From: Acidobacteriota bacterium
GTDB lineage: Bacteria > Acidobacteriota > Blastocatellia > Pyrinomonadales > Pyrinomonadaceae
Assembly: GCA_019639115.1 (NCBI GenBank)
Contig: JAHBSM010000002.1
Coordinates: 186,001-250,000 of the forward strand
DNA: 64,000 nt
Direction: 5' to 3'
Shown: positions 1-8,638 of the stretch, one piece after another
How positions within the stretch are numbered: the first letter of the stretch is position 1
How the letters are laid out: the number at the start of each line of letters is the position of its first letter
Translations under genes and position numbers: made by a program
Notes under the pieces: model-generated
The model's database searches: none
What the model was told of the DNA's origin: nothing
The model's input: only the letters and a program-made list of their open reading frames with translations

Positions 1-995
1 AGGTCGTCGAACGATCCGGCGCTCTCCGCTTCTACAGCAAGTTCTGCAAAACTCTTAGAGGTAAGCGCCGTTCGGGTCACATCCTCGGCGGCGATATTGT
101 AAAGCGGGATGCTTGACCAATCAGCATAAAGCGTCCGAATGTGGCCAAGCATTTCGTCTGTCGTGAATATCAAACGCCGAGTTTCGTCCTCGAGCTGTTT
201 TGAGAACAATCGCGTGATGATGAAATCGAATTTGCCGCGCACGTTCTCGCTGTATGGCAGATTGCGGTAGAACCTCGCGAGAGCGAGCATTGCCTGCGAA
301 CTCAGCATTGGCTTGCACGTCTCGCAATACCGGCGGAGCACCGAGACGCCGATGTGCCGATCGCGGACCGCTATCGCCGAGCACCAAGCCTCAGTCGATT
401 CCATCAGCTTGAATTCGGCTTCCTTGTGGGCGTCGGCATCGACCGAATCAGCCACCTGAACAAAATGGTGAAGCGCCTTTTTTGCTTCGAGGGAATCGAA
501 CGTTTGCGGAACGATCTTTAGGTGCTCTCGTTCGATCGCGGATATTACGTGATCGACGAGTTCCAGGCTATTGACCTCGTTGTTTGCTCGCTTTTTATAG
601 AATTCGGCTTCAGAGGCGGGACGGCGGATCTTCACAGTGTCGCCGCTGCCCATGAGTTGCAGATCGGCTGCGTCCGCAGCCTCAGGCTCGACCGGGCCGG
701 GCACATTGATCAGCGGATCGGGGTCTGATCCCTCATAAGACTCGGCGAAACCGTCTATCTCCGGCGAATCTTCACCGTGGATCGACTCAGATAAATGATC
801 TACGTGACCGTTGCCGTTCGTGTAAGAAGGTATCTCCGGGATCTGTACGTGCTCGAGGTCATCCGCTTCGGATCGATCATCCGCGGCCGTGTCAGACGGG
901 CTGATACTATCGGATCGCCCCGGGATATCGATCGCGATATCTTCGAGCAGGTTCTCTTCTTTCAATTCGATGACAAGGTCTTCGAAAAGGTTCAT
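1..995 (-). CDS. Partial hypothetical protein with acidic N-terminus
   Basis: An open frame runs without a stop from an ATG at 993-995 to the window edge (331 codons), so the C-terminus is missing. Residues 1 to about 110 are rich in Asp, Glu, Ser and Pro and look disordered. From about residue 120 the protein becomes a more regular, helix-rich sequence with several Leu/Ala stretches. I see no signal peptide, membrane segment or known motif. It lies 65 bp downstream of the pilin-like gene on the same strand and may be co-transcribed with it. A weak AGGTG ribosome site precedes the ATG. I do not recognise the family. Confidence 0.75.
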   Translation of the reverse strand, partial: MNLFEDLVIELKEENLLEDIAIDIPGRSDSISPSDTAADDRSEADDLEHVQIPEIPSYTNGNGHVDHLSESIHGEDSPEIDGFAESYEGSDPDPLINVPGPVEPEAADAADLQLMGSGDTVKIRRPASEAEFYKKRANNEVNSLELVDHVISAIEREHLKIVPQTFDSLEAKKALHHFVQVADSVDADAHKEAEFKLMESTEAWCSAIAVRDRHIGVSVLRRYCETCKPMLSSQAMLALARFYRNLPYSENVRGKFDFIITRLFSKQLEDETRRLIFTTDEMLGHIRTLYADWSSIPLYNIAAEDVTRTALTSKSFAELAVEAESAGSFDD

Positions 996-1060
996 TTTTG
1001 GCACCTATAATGAGCCGGCCACGGGGGCGAGAGGCCGGCGGAGTTAGCCGCGGGAGCGGA

Positions 1061-1483
1061 TTACGGAAGGATCTGGCGGATCTCTCCGGCTTGCGTCAAT
1101 TCGTATTTGTATATGATGCCTTCACCTGCTACGTTTCGCGTCGCGGTGACGGTGTATCCCGTCCTCAAGTCGAGGTCCGATGGATCAGCCGGGACCATTT
1201 CAAAGATGAATTTACCTCGAACGATCTGATTGCCGTTGACCGTTCCAACTCCATCGCTGAGCGCGTAATTTATCTCGGGGAGTCTGCCGAATCGACTGTT
1301 TTGCGAATAGTAACCAACTTGGCTCGACGAGATCGTTCGCATCGTCGCAAAGGTTGTCCCGTTCTCTGCAGCCCGGATCCCTTTCTGAAGCCCGGGTATT
1401 GCTATGGATGCGATGATGCCGACAACGACAACTACGACCAGCAGTTCGATGAGCGAAAAGCCGCTTTCTCTAGATTTGCTCAT
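1061..1483 (-). CDS. Type IV pilin / type II secretion pseudopilin-like protein
   Basis: This 140-residue protein has a class III prepilin signal: a short basic leader (MSKSRES), then GFSLIELLVVVVVVGIIAS, with cleavage expected after the Gly and Glu at mature position 5. The single hydrophobic N-terminal helix continues to about residue 30 and a soluble beta-rich domain follows. It would be processed by a prepilin peptidase and assembled into a pilus or pseudopilus at the inner membrane. No assembly ATPase or platform gene is in view, so PilA cannot be told from GspG/GspH-like. GAGAGG lies just upstream of the ATG. Confidence 0.85.
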   Translation of the reverse strand: MSKSRESGFSLIELLVVVVVVGIIASIAIPGLQKGIRAAENGTTFATMRTISSSQVGYYSQNSRFGRLPEINYALSDGVGTVNGNQIVRGKFIFEMVPADPSDLDLRTGYTVTATRNVAGEGIIYKYELTQAGEIRQILP

Positions 1484-1742
1484 TCCATTTAACCTCTCAA
1501 ATATTCAAACGCCGTCAAAGTGACATTTTTTGGCACTCAAAATTGACAACTTGCGGCATCGGTTATCCGACCCGCGACGGCAAAACCAGTCTATTTGGGG
1601 CTTTTCCTTCGCATTTGCCGCCCTCCGGGCCTTCTATCCGTCTGTCGGTATCGCAAACTTTATGCCAAAGTCGATCTCAAACCGGTTGCAGATTAAGGGT
1701 ATTGTTTGCATTCGATATATTTGCTAAGCTATTGGTTTTTCT

Positions 1743-1761
1743 GCCGCCGGAAGCAGGCGGC
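1743..1761 (+). promoter_or_regulatory. GC-rich leader hairpin in front of speA
   Basis: GCCGCC (1743-1748) pairs with GGCGGC (1756-1761) around a 7-nt loop and is followed by TATTTTATG. The hairpin ends 12 nt before the GGGAG ribosome site of speA. It could be a leader attenuator or an upstream terminator. The rest of the gap 1484-1786 shows nothing else I can support. Confidence 0.35.
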
Positions 1762-1786
1762 TATTTTATGTCGGGAGCATTGGGCC

Positions 1787-3709
1787 TTGAGTACCATAAT
1801 TGAGAAGACCGTAGAGACCTACGGAATCGATAACTGGGGTGCTGACTACTTCGGCGTCAACAGGAAAGGTAACCTGGTCGTTCATGCTCCCGAGAATGAG
1901 AATCTCCAGGCCGACGTTAAGGAAATAGTCGACGACCTCAGGAAAAGAGGCGTCAACACGCCGATCCTCCTCCGATTCCCTCAACTCATTTTTGGGCAGA
2001 TCCGTAAGCTTCAGATAGCATTTCGTAAATCGATCAAAGAATTCGAATACGACGGCGGGCACCTTTGCGTGTTCCCGATGAAGGTAAATCAAAATCGGGC
2101 CGTAATTGAGGAATACCTTCGCGAGGGCTCGCGCTACGGGTTTGGCCTCGAAGCCGGGTCTAAAGCCGAGCTATATGCCGCCCTCGGCCTGGACCAGGCC
2201 AAGGACAGCCTGCTCGTACTAAACGGATTCAAAGATCGTGAATTCGTCGAACTGGCATTTGCTGGAGCCGCTGCGGGAAAGAACGTCGTTATCGTTATCG
2301 AGAAGCTTAGTGAACTCGATCACACTCTGCGGCTGGCAGAAGAATCGACCAAGAACAACCCGTCGATCCCTTTGCCTATGGTCGGAGTTCGCGTAAAGCT
2401 GTACTCGAAAGGATCGGGCAAATGGGAAAAGAGCGGCGGTGAAGCTGCCAAGTTTGGCCTTACGACGACGGAGATCCTTGAGGTCGTCAGGCGGCTCCAG
2501 GAAGCCGGCCGAAGCGATATGCTGAGGCTGCTCCACTTTCATATTGGTTCTCAGTTGACTGACATCAAGCGTATAAAGAACGCAATGAAAGAGGCCGCCC
2601 GGACCTACGCGAAGATCAGGCAAATGGGATTGCCGATCGACTATCTTGATGTGGGCGGCGGAATGGCTGTCGATTATGACGGCTCGCGTACTTCATTCGA
2701 ATCATCGGCCAACTACAACGCCCGAGAGTTTGCGAATGATGTGATCTACGTGATCAAGACCGTTTGCGATGACGAGAACGTCCCGCATCCGACGATCATT
2801 CAGGAATCAGGCAGATACCTTTCGGCCTATCATGCGATCCTCGTCACCAATGTGCAGGACGAGATCGAAACGGTTGTCGAAGACCTCACTCCGATGCAGA
2901 TCACTGTTGACGACCCGGAGGTCGTTCGAGAACTATTTGACCTGCGCGAGACGATCAACGCAAAAAATTATCGAGAGTATTACCACGACGCTCTCGAGCA
3001 CCGAGATGAGCTTTTCACGATGTTCAACCTGGGGTTGATCTCGCTCGAATCGAAAGGCAAAGGCGAAGTACTTTTCTGGGACATATGCGAGAAAGCTGAT
3101 CAGTACGCCCAGATGAAGAAGTATGTCTCAGAGGAATTTGATGACCTGAGACGGCTAATGTGCGCGAAATACCTTGCGAATTTCTCGGTGTTTCGTTCAA
3201 TGCCGGACAACTGGGCGCTTGAACAACTGTTCCCTATAATCCCGATCCATAAACTCAACAAAACGCCGACCGAATATGCTACGCTGTGTGATATCACTTG
3301 CGATTCGGACGGCATCGTGGACAAATTTGTCGATCTTCACGATGTCAAACCGGTTCTCGAGCTGCACAAGCTTGTAAAAGGAGAACCCTACTATCTCGCA
3401 ATGATGCTTGTCGGAGCGTATCAAGAGGTCATGGGCAACAACCATAACCTCTTCGGTGTGCCCCACGAAGCACATATTTTCATCGGAGAAGAAGGTTACA
3501 TCATAAAGAAGGTCATCTTTGGAGCCACGCTTGGTGATTCATTGTCGAGCGTCCGGTTCGATGCGACTCATCTGCACGATACGTTCCGGCGAATGGTTCT
3601 GTCCCGGATCAAATCAGGGGATCTCACACCCAAGGAGGGTAACGATCTGATCGAGTTCTACGAAACTCAGGTCGACAGCTATACATATCTAACCCCGAAC
3701 GGCTCTTGA
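1787..3709 (+). CDS. speA: Biosynthetic arginine decarboxylase
   Basis: PLP-dependent decarboxylase of the alanine-racemase fold (group IV) that converts arginine to agmatine, the first step of putrescine synthesis. The N-terminus (TVETYGIDNWGADYFGVN) is the usual SpeA start. The Schiff-base lysine is Lys99 in FPMKVNQNR, and the C-terminal active-site segment CDITCDSDG is present. I chose the TTG at 1787 because GGGAG sits 9 nt upstream and the resulting 640-residue length fits the family; an upstream ATG at 1706 would add 27 unrelated residues. It is followed by a DHS-like gene and agmatinase on the same strand, which makes this a polyamine operon. Confidence 0.95.
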   Translation: MSTIIEKTVETYGIDNWGADYFGVNRKGNLVVHAPENENLQADVKEIVDDLRKRGVNTPILLRFPQLIFGQIRKLQIAFRKSIKEFEYDGGHLCVFPMKVNQNRAVIEEYLREGSRYGFGLEAGSKAELYAALGLDQAKDSLLVLNGFKDREFVELAFAGAAAGKNVVIVIEKLSELDHTLRLAEESTKNNPSIPLPMVGVRVKLYSKGSGKWEKSGGEAAKFGLTTTEILEVVRRLQEAGRSDMLRLLHFHIGSQLTDIKRIKNAMKEAARTYAKIRQMGLPIDYLDVGGGMAVDYDGSRTSFESSANYNAREFANDVIYVIKTVCDDENVPHPTIIQESGRYLSAYHAILVTNVQDEIETVVEDLTPMQITVDDPEVVRELFDLRETINAKNYREYYHDALEHRDELFTMFNLGLISLESKGKGEVLFWDICEKADQYAQMKKYVSEEFDDLRRLMCAKYLANFSVFRSMPDNWALEQLFPIIPIHKLNKTPTEYATLCDITCDSDGIVDKFVDLHDVKPVLELHKLVKGEPYYLAMMLVGAYQEVMGNNHNLFGVPHEAHIFIGEEGYIIKKVIFGATLGDSLSSVRFDATHLHDTFRRMVLSRIKSGDLTPKEGNDLIEFYETQVDSYTYLTPNGS

Positions 3710-3760
3710 GGTCAGGCCGTACGGCGTATAGCGACGAAATATTTTTAGTCTGGAGAAATT

Positions 3761-4822
3761 ATGGTAGCTCAAAAGAAATCTAAGGCGTCGAAGTTCCTTT
3801 CGGTCCCGACGCGTCCGGTACCCATCGACAGAGACCGTTCGGTCGCCGGGTTGCTGGAAAAAATGGAGGGAGCCGGTTTCGGCGCCCGACAGCTCGCCGA
3901 AGCACATCGGATCTGGTTGGATATGCTCGATGACAATTCGACGATCTATCTATGCGGTTCGGGTAACTTGATAACATCCGGAATGAGACGGCTCATCTCC
4001 TATGTGATCAAGAATCGCTTCGTCGATGTCTGTGTAATGGGCGGCGACGTACTCTATCACGACATTCACGAGACCCTCGGCCGAGATCATTTTCAAGCAC
4101 ACCCGAGTATGGATGATTCGGAGCTTCAGGGATCTGAAGTGATGCGATTCGGTGACGTGCTTGCCAATTTCGAAGAGTACCAGGAAGCCGACGAGTGGAT
4201 CGGAAGCGTTATCAATCAGCTCGATCTGACACGTACCTATTCGATCCGCGAGTTCCTGCATTTGCTCGGACGCGAATTATCCGAGATCGCACATGAGGAC
4301 GGCATTCTCACCTCGTGTTTCAAATCGCGTATCCCGATCTATTGCCCGGATCTTGCGGGCTCAGAGATGGCAATTGGCATTGCGAGAGCAAAGTTCGACA
4401 AAAAGATCAATATCGGATTTGACCTCGGCCACGACGCACTCGAGCTGAATCAGATCGCTATGCGAACCCGCAGTTCGGCAATGATCGCTCTCGGAAGCAC
4501 CGAAAGCCAAAGCATGGTGAATGTCGCCGAGATCACGGCATATCTGACGCGAACCAACGTCCGCGGCCACAAATATGCTATATCGATAGCCACTGACACA
4601 GTGCCGGGAGACATCAGGACGCCAGCCTACGGCAATACGCACACATCCATGTTCGGAAAACTTCAGCGTGGAGCCACGACCGCATACGTCCCGTGTGATC
4701 CTTCGATCGCTTTGCCGATGATCATCACTGCGTTGTCACAGACAGCGGCGAAATTCATGAAAGGAAGGAAGCGTCCAACATTTAGCTTCTCAGGCCGCGA
4801 TCTTACTATTGACGTTCCGTGA
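3761..4822 (+). CDS. Deoxyhypusine-synthase-like polyamine enzyme
   Basis: This 353-residue protein belongs to the deoxyhypusine synthase family, an NAD-dependent aminobutyl transferase fold. It has the family's GSGNLITSGMRR segment, a central ASSUMED NAD-binding region and the conserved lysine (Lys300) in FGKLQRGA, the position that forms the enzyme imine in eukaryotic DHS. Bacteria lack eIF5A, so bacterial members are thought to act on free polyamines, for example forming homospermidine or spermidine-like products. The position between arginine decarboxylase and agmatinase supports that. Its exact substrate cannot be read from sequence. The start ATG follows a GGAG motif. Confidence 0.88.
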   Translation: MVAQKKSKASKFLSVPTRPVPIDRDRSVAGLLEKMEGAGFGARQLAEAHRIWLDMLDDNSTIYLCGSGNLITSGMRRLISYVIKNRFVDVCVMGGDVLYHDIHETLGRDHFQAHPSMDDSELQGSEVMRFGDVLANFEEYQEADEWIGSVINQLDLTRTYSIREFLHLLGRELSEIAHEDGILTSCFKSRIPIYCPDLAGSEMAIGIARAKFDKKINIGFDLGHDALELNQIAMRTRSSAMIALGSTESQSMVNVAEITAYLTRTNVRGHKYAISIATDTVPGDIRTPAYGNTHTSMFGKLQRGATTAYVPCDPSIALPMIITALSQTAAKFMKGRKRPTFSFSGRDLTIDVP

Positions 4823-4832
4823 TCCGAATGAA

Positions 4833-5756
4833 ATGAGTGAATCAGCAAATTTGCCAATGAATTTCGGCGGAATAGATGACGAGGCCCTTTCAAGCTTTGA
4901 AGGGGCTTCGGTTTTGGTCTGGCCGATCTCGTATGAAGGAACTGTCTCGTATGGTACCGGAACCGGCGAAGGAGCGATGGCGATCATCGACGCCTCGCGC
5001 AATATGGAACTCTACGATGACGAGACCGATTCGGAACCGTACAAGCTCGGTATCCACACATTGCAGGCCTTCGAGCCGCTCCCGACCCCCGAATCGATGA
5101 TGGCGGCGCTCTACGACGAGACGAAGCGGCTGCTTGATTCGGATAAATTCATCTGCATGATAGGAGGTGAGCATTCAGTTTCGGGTCCTGTGATCAGAGC
5201 TCACAAGGAGCGATTCCCACAGTTGAGCGTACTGCAGATCGACGCTCACGCTGATCTCCGCGACGAGTACGACGGTACAAAGCACTCTCATGCTTCGATA
5301 ATGGCCCGTGTGGTCAAGGATCTCCGGATCCCCTCGGTGCAGGTCGGGATCAGATCAATTTCTGCCGACGAAGCTCGCTCGCTTCGCGACGATGATCTGC
5401 CAACGAAGATATTTTGGGCTCGCGACGTCGTCGGACGTACTGACTGGATAGACAATGCCGTCGATTCGCTGACCGACGAAGTGTATCTTACGATCGACAT
5501 AGACGGGCTAGATCCGTCGCTTGTCCCGACCACCGGCACACCGGAGCCCGGCGGGCTTGGCTGGTATGAGACCCTCGAGATGATCCGACGCGTCGCCGAG
5601 AGGAAGCGTATCGTCGGTATGGACCTCGTTGAATATTCGTACGTCGAACAATACGATTCCCCTGCATTCCTTTGCGCAAAGCTAATATACAAATCGCTTT
5701 GTTACGCATTTCTCGACCGTTCGCCAAAATTGGGCTTGCAGTCCTCTGGACATTGA
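4833..5756 (+). CDS. speB: Agmatinase
   Basis: Ureohydrolase of the arginase fold that hydrolyses agmatine to putrescine and urea, completing the pathway begun by SpeA. All dinuclear Mn ligands are visible: His114 in GGEHS, Asp137/His139/Asp141 in DAHADLRD, and Asp222/Asp224 in DIDGLDPS. I chose the ATG at 4833 (307 residues); a TTG at 4809 is in frame and overlaps the preceding stop codon, so coupled translation is possible. No gene follows in the operon before the divergent-looking spacer in front of the protease gene. Confidence 0.93.
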   Translation: MSESANLPMNFGGIDDEALSSFEGASVLVWPISYEGTVSYGTGTGEGAMAIIDASRNMELYDDETDSEPYKLGIHTLQAFEPLPTPESMMAALYDETKRLLDSDKFICMIGGEHSVSGPVIRAHKERFPQLSVLQIDAHADLRDEYDGTKHSHASIMARVVKDLRIPSVQVGIRSISADEARSLRDDDLPTKIFWARDVVGRTDWIDNAVDSLTDEVYLTIDIDGLDPSLVPTTGTPEPGGLGWYETLEMIRRVAERKRIVGMDLVEYSYVEQYDSPAFLCAKLIYKSLCYAFLDRSPKLGLQSSGH

Positions 5757-5866
5757 TATTGCTTGAACAATGGTCGGGCAAATTTCGTTAAATGTCGCTG
5801 ATGCTTTCATAGAAAGATCGCCGCTCCGAAAAAGGTGCGGCACTTAACCATTTGGAGAGACCTGAA

Positions 5867-7354
5867 ATGTTTGACGCTCGAAAACTTACGTTATTGGTAG
5901 GATTTTCACTTCTGTTTACCGCATCTTGTAAACCCGGGCTTTTCGGGGCAAAAGCTGAGCCCGATGCGGCTCCGGTGCAGCCGCCCCAGCCACTGGTGAT
6001 CGACGGGGTCAGGGCATCGTACGCGGACGTGGTCGAGAAGACAACGCCTGCGGTAGTCCGGATCCGCGCCGAACGAAAGGAGACCGAGGGGCCGGGTATG
6101 ATGCAGTCGCCATTTGGCGACGACCTGTTTCGACAATTTGGGTTTCCGCCGCAGCAGCAGCCAAGGCAGCAGCCTCGGATCGAACGCGGTGCCGGATCGG
6201 GCGTTATCGTCAAATCGGACGGAACGATCTTGACGAACAATCACGTCGTCGAAGGAGCCCAGAAGATCACTGTCATAACCAACGACAATCGTTCGTTCGA
6301 CGCTAAGATCGTCGGCACGGACAAGCCAAGCGATCTCGCTGTGATAAAGGTCGAAGCGACTGACCTTCCGTTCCTTACTCTTGGCAATTCAGATAGCGTG
6401 CGCGTGGGAGACATCGTTCTAGCAATTGGGAATCCATTGGATATCGGCCAGTCCGTTACAGCCGGCATCATCTCGGCCAAAAGTCGGCGAACAGGACTAA
6501 GCGACGGCAGCTATGAGGATTTTCTGCAAACTGACGCTCCGATAAACCGGGGCAATTCGGGCGGCGCACTTGTCAACCTCGGCGGAGAGCTAATAGGTAT
6601 AAATTCGCAGATCCTTTCGCCGGGAGGGGCATCAGGCGGCAATATTGGTATCGGGTTCGCGATCCCCTCGAATATGGCTCGGACCGTGATGGAGCAGCTC
6701 ATCGCAAACGGTCGCGTTCGCCGAGGCCAGCTTGGTATCAATATCCAGAACATCGATGCCGACACCGCCGAAGCACTCAAGCTAAAGGACTCGGTCGGCG
6801 TTCTTGTCAGTAACGTCAAGCCAGGAAGCGCCGCTGACAAAGCCGGCCTGAAGCGAGAGGATGTCATCATCGCCGTCAACGGCGAGAAGGTTGAGGATAG
6901 TAACGCTCTGAGAAACAAGGTCGCGCAGACGCCGCCGGGAACAGCGATCAAACTCACGGTCATACGCAACGGGTCAGAGACTGAATTGTCGGCTACGCTC
7001 GACGAATCAGACGCCGATAAGGCCGCGGCCGGTGCCAAGAACGATGAAAAGAGCGAAGGTTCCGGCGACCAAGGCGGCAAATTAGGAGTGTCGTTGCAGC
7101 CGGTCACACCGCAGATCGCAAAGCAGCTCGGTCTTGATTCGACGGACGGACTTGTGATCAGCGATATCGACCCCGCCGGCCCTGCGGCCGAAGCCGGGCT
7201 CACGCGGGGCGACGTGCTGCTAGAGGTCAACCGCAAGCCCGTGAAGACAACAGACGACGTCAGATCTGCCCTCGCTGATGCCGGCGGCAAACCAGTTGCA
7301 CTCCTTGTATCGAGACGCGGCCAGGTGACATACGTTGTCGTCAGGCCCAAATGA
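5867..7354 (+). CDS. DegP/HtrA-family periplasmic serine protease
   Basis: Trypsin-like protease and chaperone for misfolded envelope proteins. The N-terminus is a lipoprotein-type signal ending LLFTASC, so it may be membrane-tethered. The catalytic triad is complete: His126 (NNHVVEG), Asp156 (SDLAVIKV) and Ser231 (GNSGGAL). Two PDZ domains follow, one at about residues 280-370 and one at about 410-495, separated by a low-complexity linker rich in Ala, Glu, Asp and Gly. The ATG at 5867 has GGAGAG 8-9 nt upstream, and the TTG at 5852 lies before that site, so the shorter start is preferred. Confidence 0.93.
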   Translation: MFDARKLTLLVGFSLLFTASCKPGLFGAKAEPDAAPVQPPQPLVIDGVRASYADVVEKTTPAVVRIRAERKETEGPGMMQSPFGDDLFRQFGFPPQQQPRQQPRIERGAGSGVIVKSDGTILTNNHVVEGAQKITVITNDNRSFDAKIVGTDKPSDLAVIKVEATDLPFLTLGNSDSVRVGDIVLAIGNPLDIGQSVTAGIISAKSRRTGLSDGSYEDFLQTDAPINRGNSGGALVNLGGELIGINSQILSPGGASGGNIGIGFAIPSNMARTVMEQLIANGRVRRGQLGINIQNIDADTAEALKLKDSVGVLVSNVKPGSAADKAGLKREDVIIAVNGEKVEDSNALRNKVAQTPPGTAIKLTVIRNGSETELSATLDESDADKAAAGAKNDEKSEGSGDQGGKLGVSLQPVTPQIAKQLGLDSTDGLVISDIDPAGPAAEAGLTRGDVLLEVNRKPVKTTDDVRSALADAGGKPVALLVSRRGQVTYVVVRPK

Positions 7355-7381
7355 TCCTGATACTTGATCCGACCTCAGTGT

Positions 7382-7405
7382 CCGGGCCCGAGCGATCAGG
7401 CCCGG
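7382..7405. terminator. Hairpin terminator after the HtrA gene
   Basis: CCGGGCC (7382-7388) pairs with GGCCCGG (7399-7405) around a 10-nt loop, followed by a T-rich stretch (ATTGTATTTTCC). It lies between the protease stop codon and the next start. Confidence 0.6.
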
Positions 7406-7443
7406 GCATTGTATTTTCCTAAGAGCATGTCTAAAATCCCGAT

Positions 7444-7983
7444 ATGCTCGCAAAGATCTATTTAATCGTTTTGGCCGCATCAGTGGCTGCCACCGGAATT
7501 CTCTTATGGTACGCATGGACGTGGCTTGGGAGCATCGGATCCCCTGCAGACGCCGCGGCGGGCTATCTATACAACAGCTCGATCGCTCTCACGTGTATAT
7601 GGTTCTCGTCCGCCGTATTGTTGGCGCTGGCTATTGTCAAGGCTTGGACGCGTCGAAACGCGTGGGCCCTTTGGGCCACATTTGCCTACTTCGCTCTTGC
7701 AATTTGTGTTTTCTATTTCGGTGCGGAAGGCTCGTATGTCGATTTTCTAAGAGCGAACGGTATGCCAGCGCCAACCATTGCATTTAGGCCTTATCTTGGA
7801 TTCATCCTTGCGGCCGCGGCTGGATCCGCGATCTACGCGATCCAATTCGCAATTGTGAGGCTGCACGCTCGCATGTTTCCGGAACTAACGGATGCATCAA
7901 TTGCCGAAGACCCTACGGAGACCATTGTAGAGCCGTCACCGGGCGGCCTCGGATCTGACAAAGCAAAACCGGCCGAAGAGTAA
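7444..7983 (+). CDS. Four-helix membrane protein of unknown function
   Basis: This 179-residue protein has four hydrophobic segments (about residues 5-27, 43-65, 72-92 and 113-138) and an acidic, hydrophilic cytoplasmic tail from about 150. I recognise no motif. It is the last chromosomal gene before the tRNA-Pro fragment that marks the island boundary, with its stop codon only 22 bp away. Confidence 0.7.
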   Translation: MLAKIYLIVLAASVAATGILLWYAWTWLGSIGSPADAAAGYLYNSSIALTCIWFSSAVLLALAIVKAWTRRNAWALWATFAYFALAICVFYFGAEGSYVDFLRANGMPAPTIAFRPYLGFILAAAAGSAIYAIQFAIVRLHARMFPELTDASIAEDPTETIVEPSPGGLGSDKAKPAEE

Positions 7984-8004
7984 CTTCGACGGGCCCCTGC
8001 TAAA

Positions 8005-8049
8005 TGGTCGGGACGACTGGATTTGAACCAGCGACCTCTCGCACCCCAA
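8005..8049 (-). repeat. tRNA-Pro 3' fragment, left boundary of the nitrate island (att site)
   Basis: Read on the minus strand, this 45-bp segment begins in an anticodon loop (TTGGGGT), then carries the 3' anticodon strand, variable region, T-arm with the TTCAAAT loop, the acceptor 3' strand CGTCCCGA and CCA. The 5' half (acceptor CGGGACG, D-arm) is absent, so it is not a working tRNA. It repeats in the same orientation at 38594-38638 with 6 mismatches, mostly in the T-stem, where pairing is kept in both copies. This is the classic footprint of integration into a tRNA 3' end. Confidence 0.85.
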
Positions 8050-8155
8050 CCAACCTGAGGGTTAATCGCAAGTTCTCACAATCGCTCAAAACCAATCAAA
8101 GTCGGCAACTTGCTTGTCGCTTATAAGCTTTAAGTAGGTATGCGTCGGGAAAAGT

Positions 8156-8178
8156 GCAACCATCTTGCAACCAACTGG
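8156..8178 (+). promoter_or_regulatory. Putative integrase arm-type sites
   Basis: GCAACCA occurs at 8156 and again 11 bp later at 8167, ending GCAACCAACTGG. The same pair with the same 11-bp spacing occurs at 38748/38759, about the same distance (107 versus 110 bp) from the tRNA fragment. Inverted copies (TTGGTTGC) lie near the recombinase gene. These are likely recombinase-binding arms of the att sites. Confidence 0.6.
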
Positions 8179-8273
8179 TCGAGATTATTCCCTTGTAGAA
8201 TGTTGATAAATGTGTCGTGAGAGAAGATTAAAAATAACACATTCTGATCGAAAGTAAACACCAATTTTGCGGT

Positions 8274-8320
8274 CTGGTGGTTTGTGACATTTATTATCAA
8301 TCAATGTCACAAACCACCAG
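8274..8320. repeat. 18-bp perfect inverted repeat
   Basis: CTGGTGGTTTGTGACATT (8274-8291) is followed by an 11-nt loop and its exact complement (8303-8320). A related 12-bp palindrome, CCACCGTGGTGG, lies at 8351-8362. The role is unknown: operator, transcript hairpin or a remnant of a small mobile element. No T-run follows, so it is not a standard terminator. Confidence 0.7.
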
Positions 8321-8365
8321 CAAGCTTAGTTGTTCTGGCTCATTAATAAACCACCGTGGTGGACA

Positions 8366-8455
8366 ATATTTCCAGTGCATTAGCATTGCACCTCATCCAC
8401 GATTATGCAGCAATACTTTCCTGTAAGCGGTCCCAGCGTCAGAAACTGGAAATAT
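8366..8455 (+). ncRNA. Candidate structured RNA upstream of moaA
   Basis: ATATTTCCAGT (8366-8376) is perfectly complementary to ACTGGAAATAT (8445-8455), which closes a 68-nt internal region. That region holds a small hairpin (GTGCA/TGCAC, about 8375-8390). The long-range stem and the position upstream of a molybdenum cofactor gene make a Moco-type riboswitch possible. I cannot match the known consensus by eye, and the Dnr-like box at 8479 suggests that one moaA promoter lies downstream of it. Treat it as a candidate only. Confidence 0.35.
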
Positions 8456-8478
8456 ATCGTTCACACGAAAGTATCAAT

Positions 8479-8492
8479 ATGACGCAGATCAT
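8479..8492. promoter_or_regulatory. Fnr/Dnr-type box upstream of moaA
   Basis: ATGACGCAGATCAT is a near-palindrome of the TGAY-N4-RTCA type. TTAAAT at 8519-8524 is placed where a -10 element would be for activation from a site centred at about -41. It lies 147 bp before the moaA start. Three similar boxes occur in the island. Confidence 0.55.
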
Positions 8493-8638
8493 GTTTTCTC
8501 GCCGTGCGGAGTGAGACCTTAAATCTCGAGAGAGAACCGGAATAGAAGTTCGGCCAAGAAGATTCGCAAACGGCACCGCAAGTAGAGTCAAAACTGTAAG
8601 TGGGCTCATGACTAAGAACAGCGGCGGTAGAACAGGAA

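Noticed and set aside
998..1492. A 164-codon open frame on the plus strand
   Set aside because: It overlaps the pilin-like gene on the other strand, which has a textbook prepilin signal.
1530..1560. A sigma-54 promoter (TGGCACTCAAAATTGAC) near the pilin gene
   Set aside because: The -12 dinucleotide is TG rather than GC, and the site points away from the pilin gene.
6511..7350. A 279-codon open frame on the minus strand
   Set aside because: It lies antisense to the HtrA protease gene, whose catalytic triad and PDZ domains are clear. The antisense product is Ser/Pro/Arg-rich with no family features.
8005..8085. A complete tRNA-Pro gene on the minus strand
   Set aside because: Only the 3' half is present. 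No D-arm or CGGGACG acceptor strand is found upstream, so it is an attachment-site fragment. The same applies to the copy at 38594.
8274..8320. A Crp site (TGTGA...TCACA) inside the inverted repeat
   Set aside because: The half-sites are much too far apart for Crp (which needs a spacer of about 6 bp), and the symmetry extends well beyond them.
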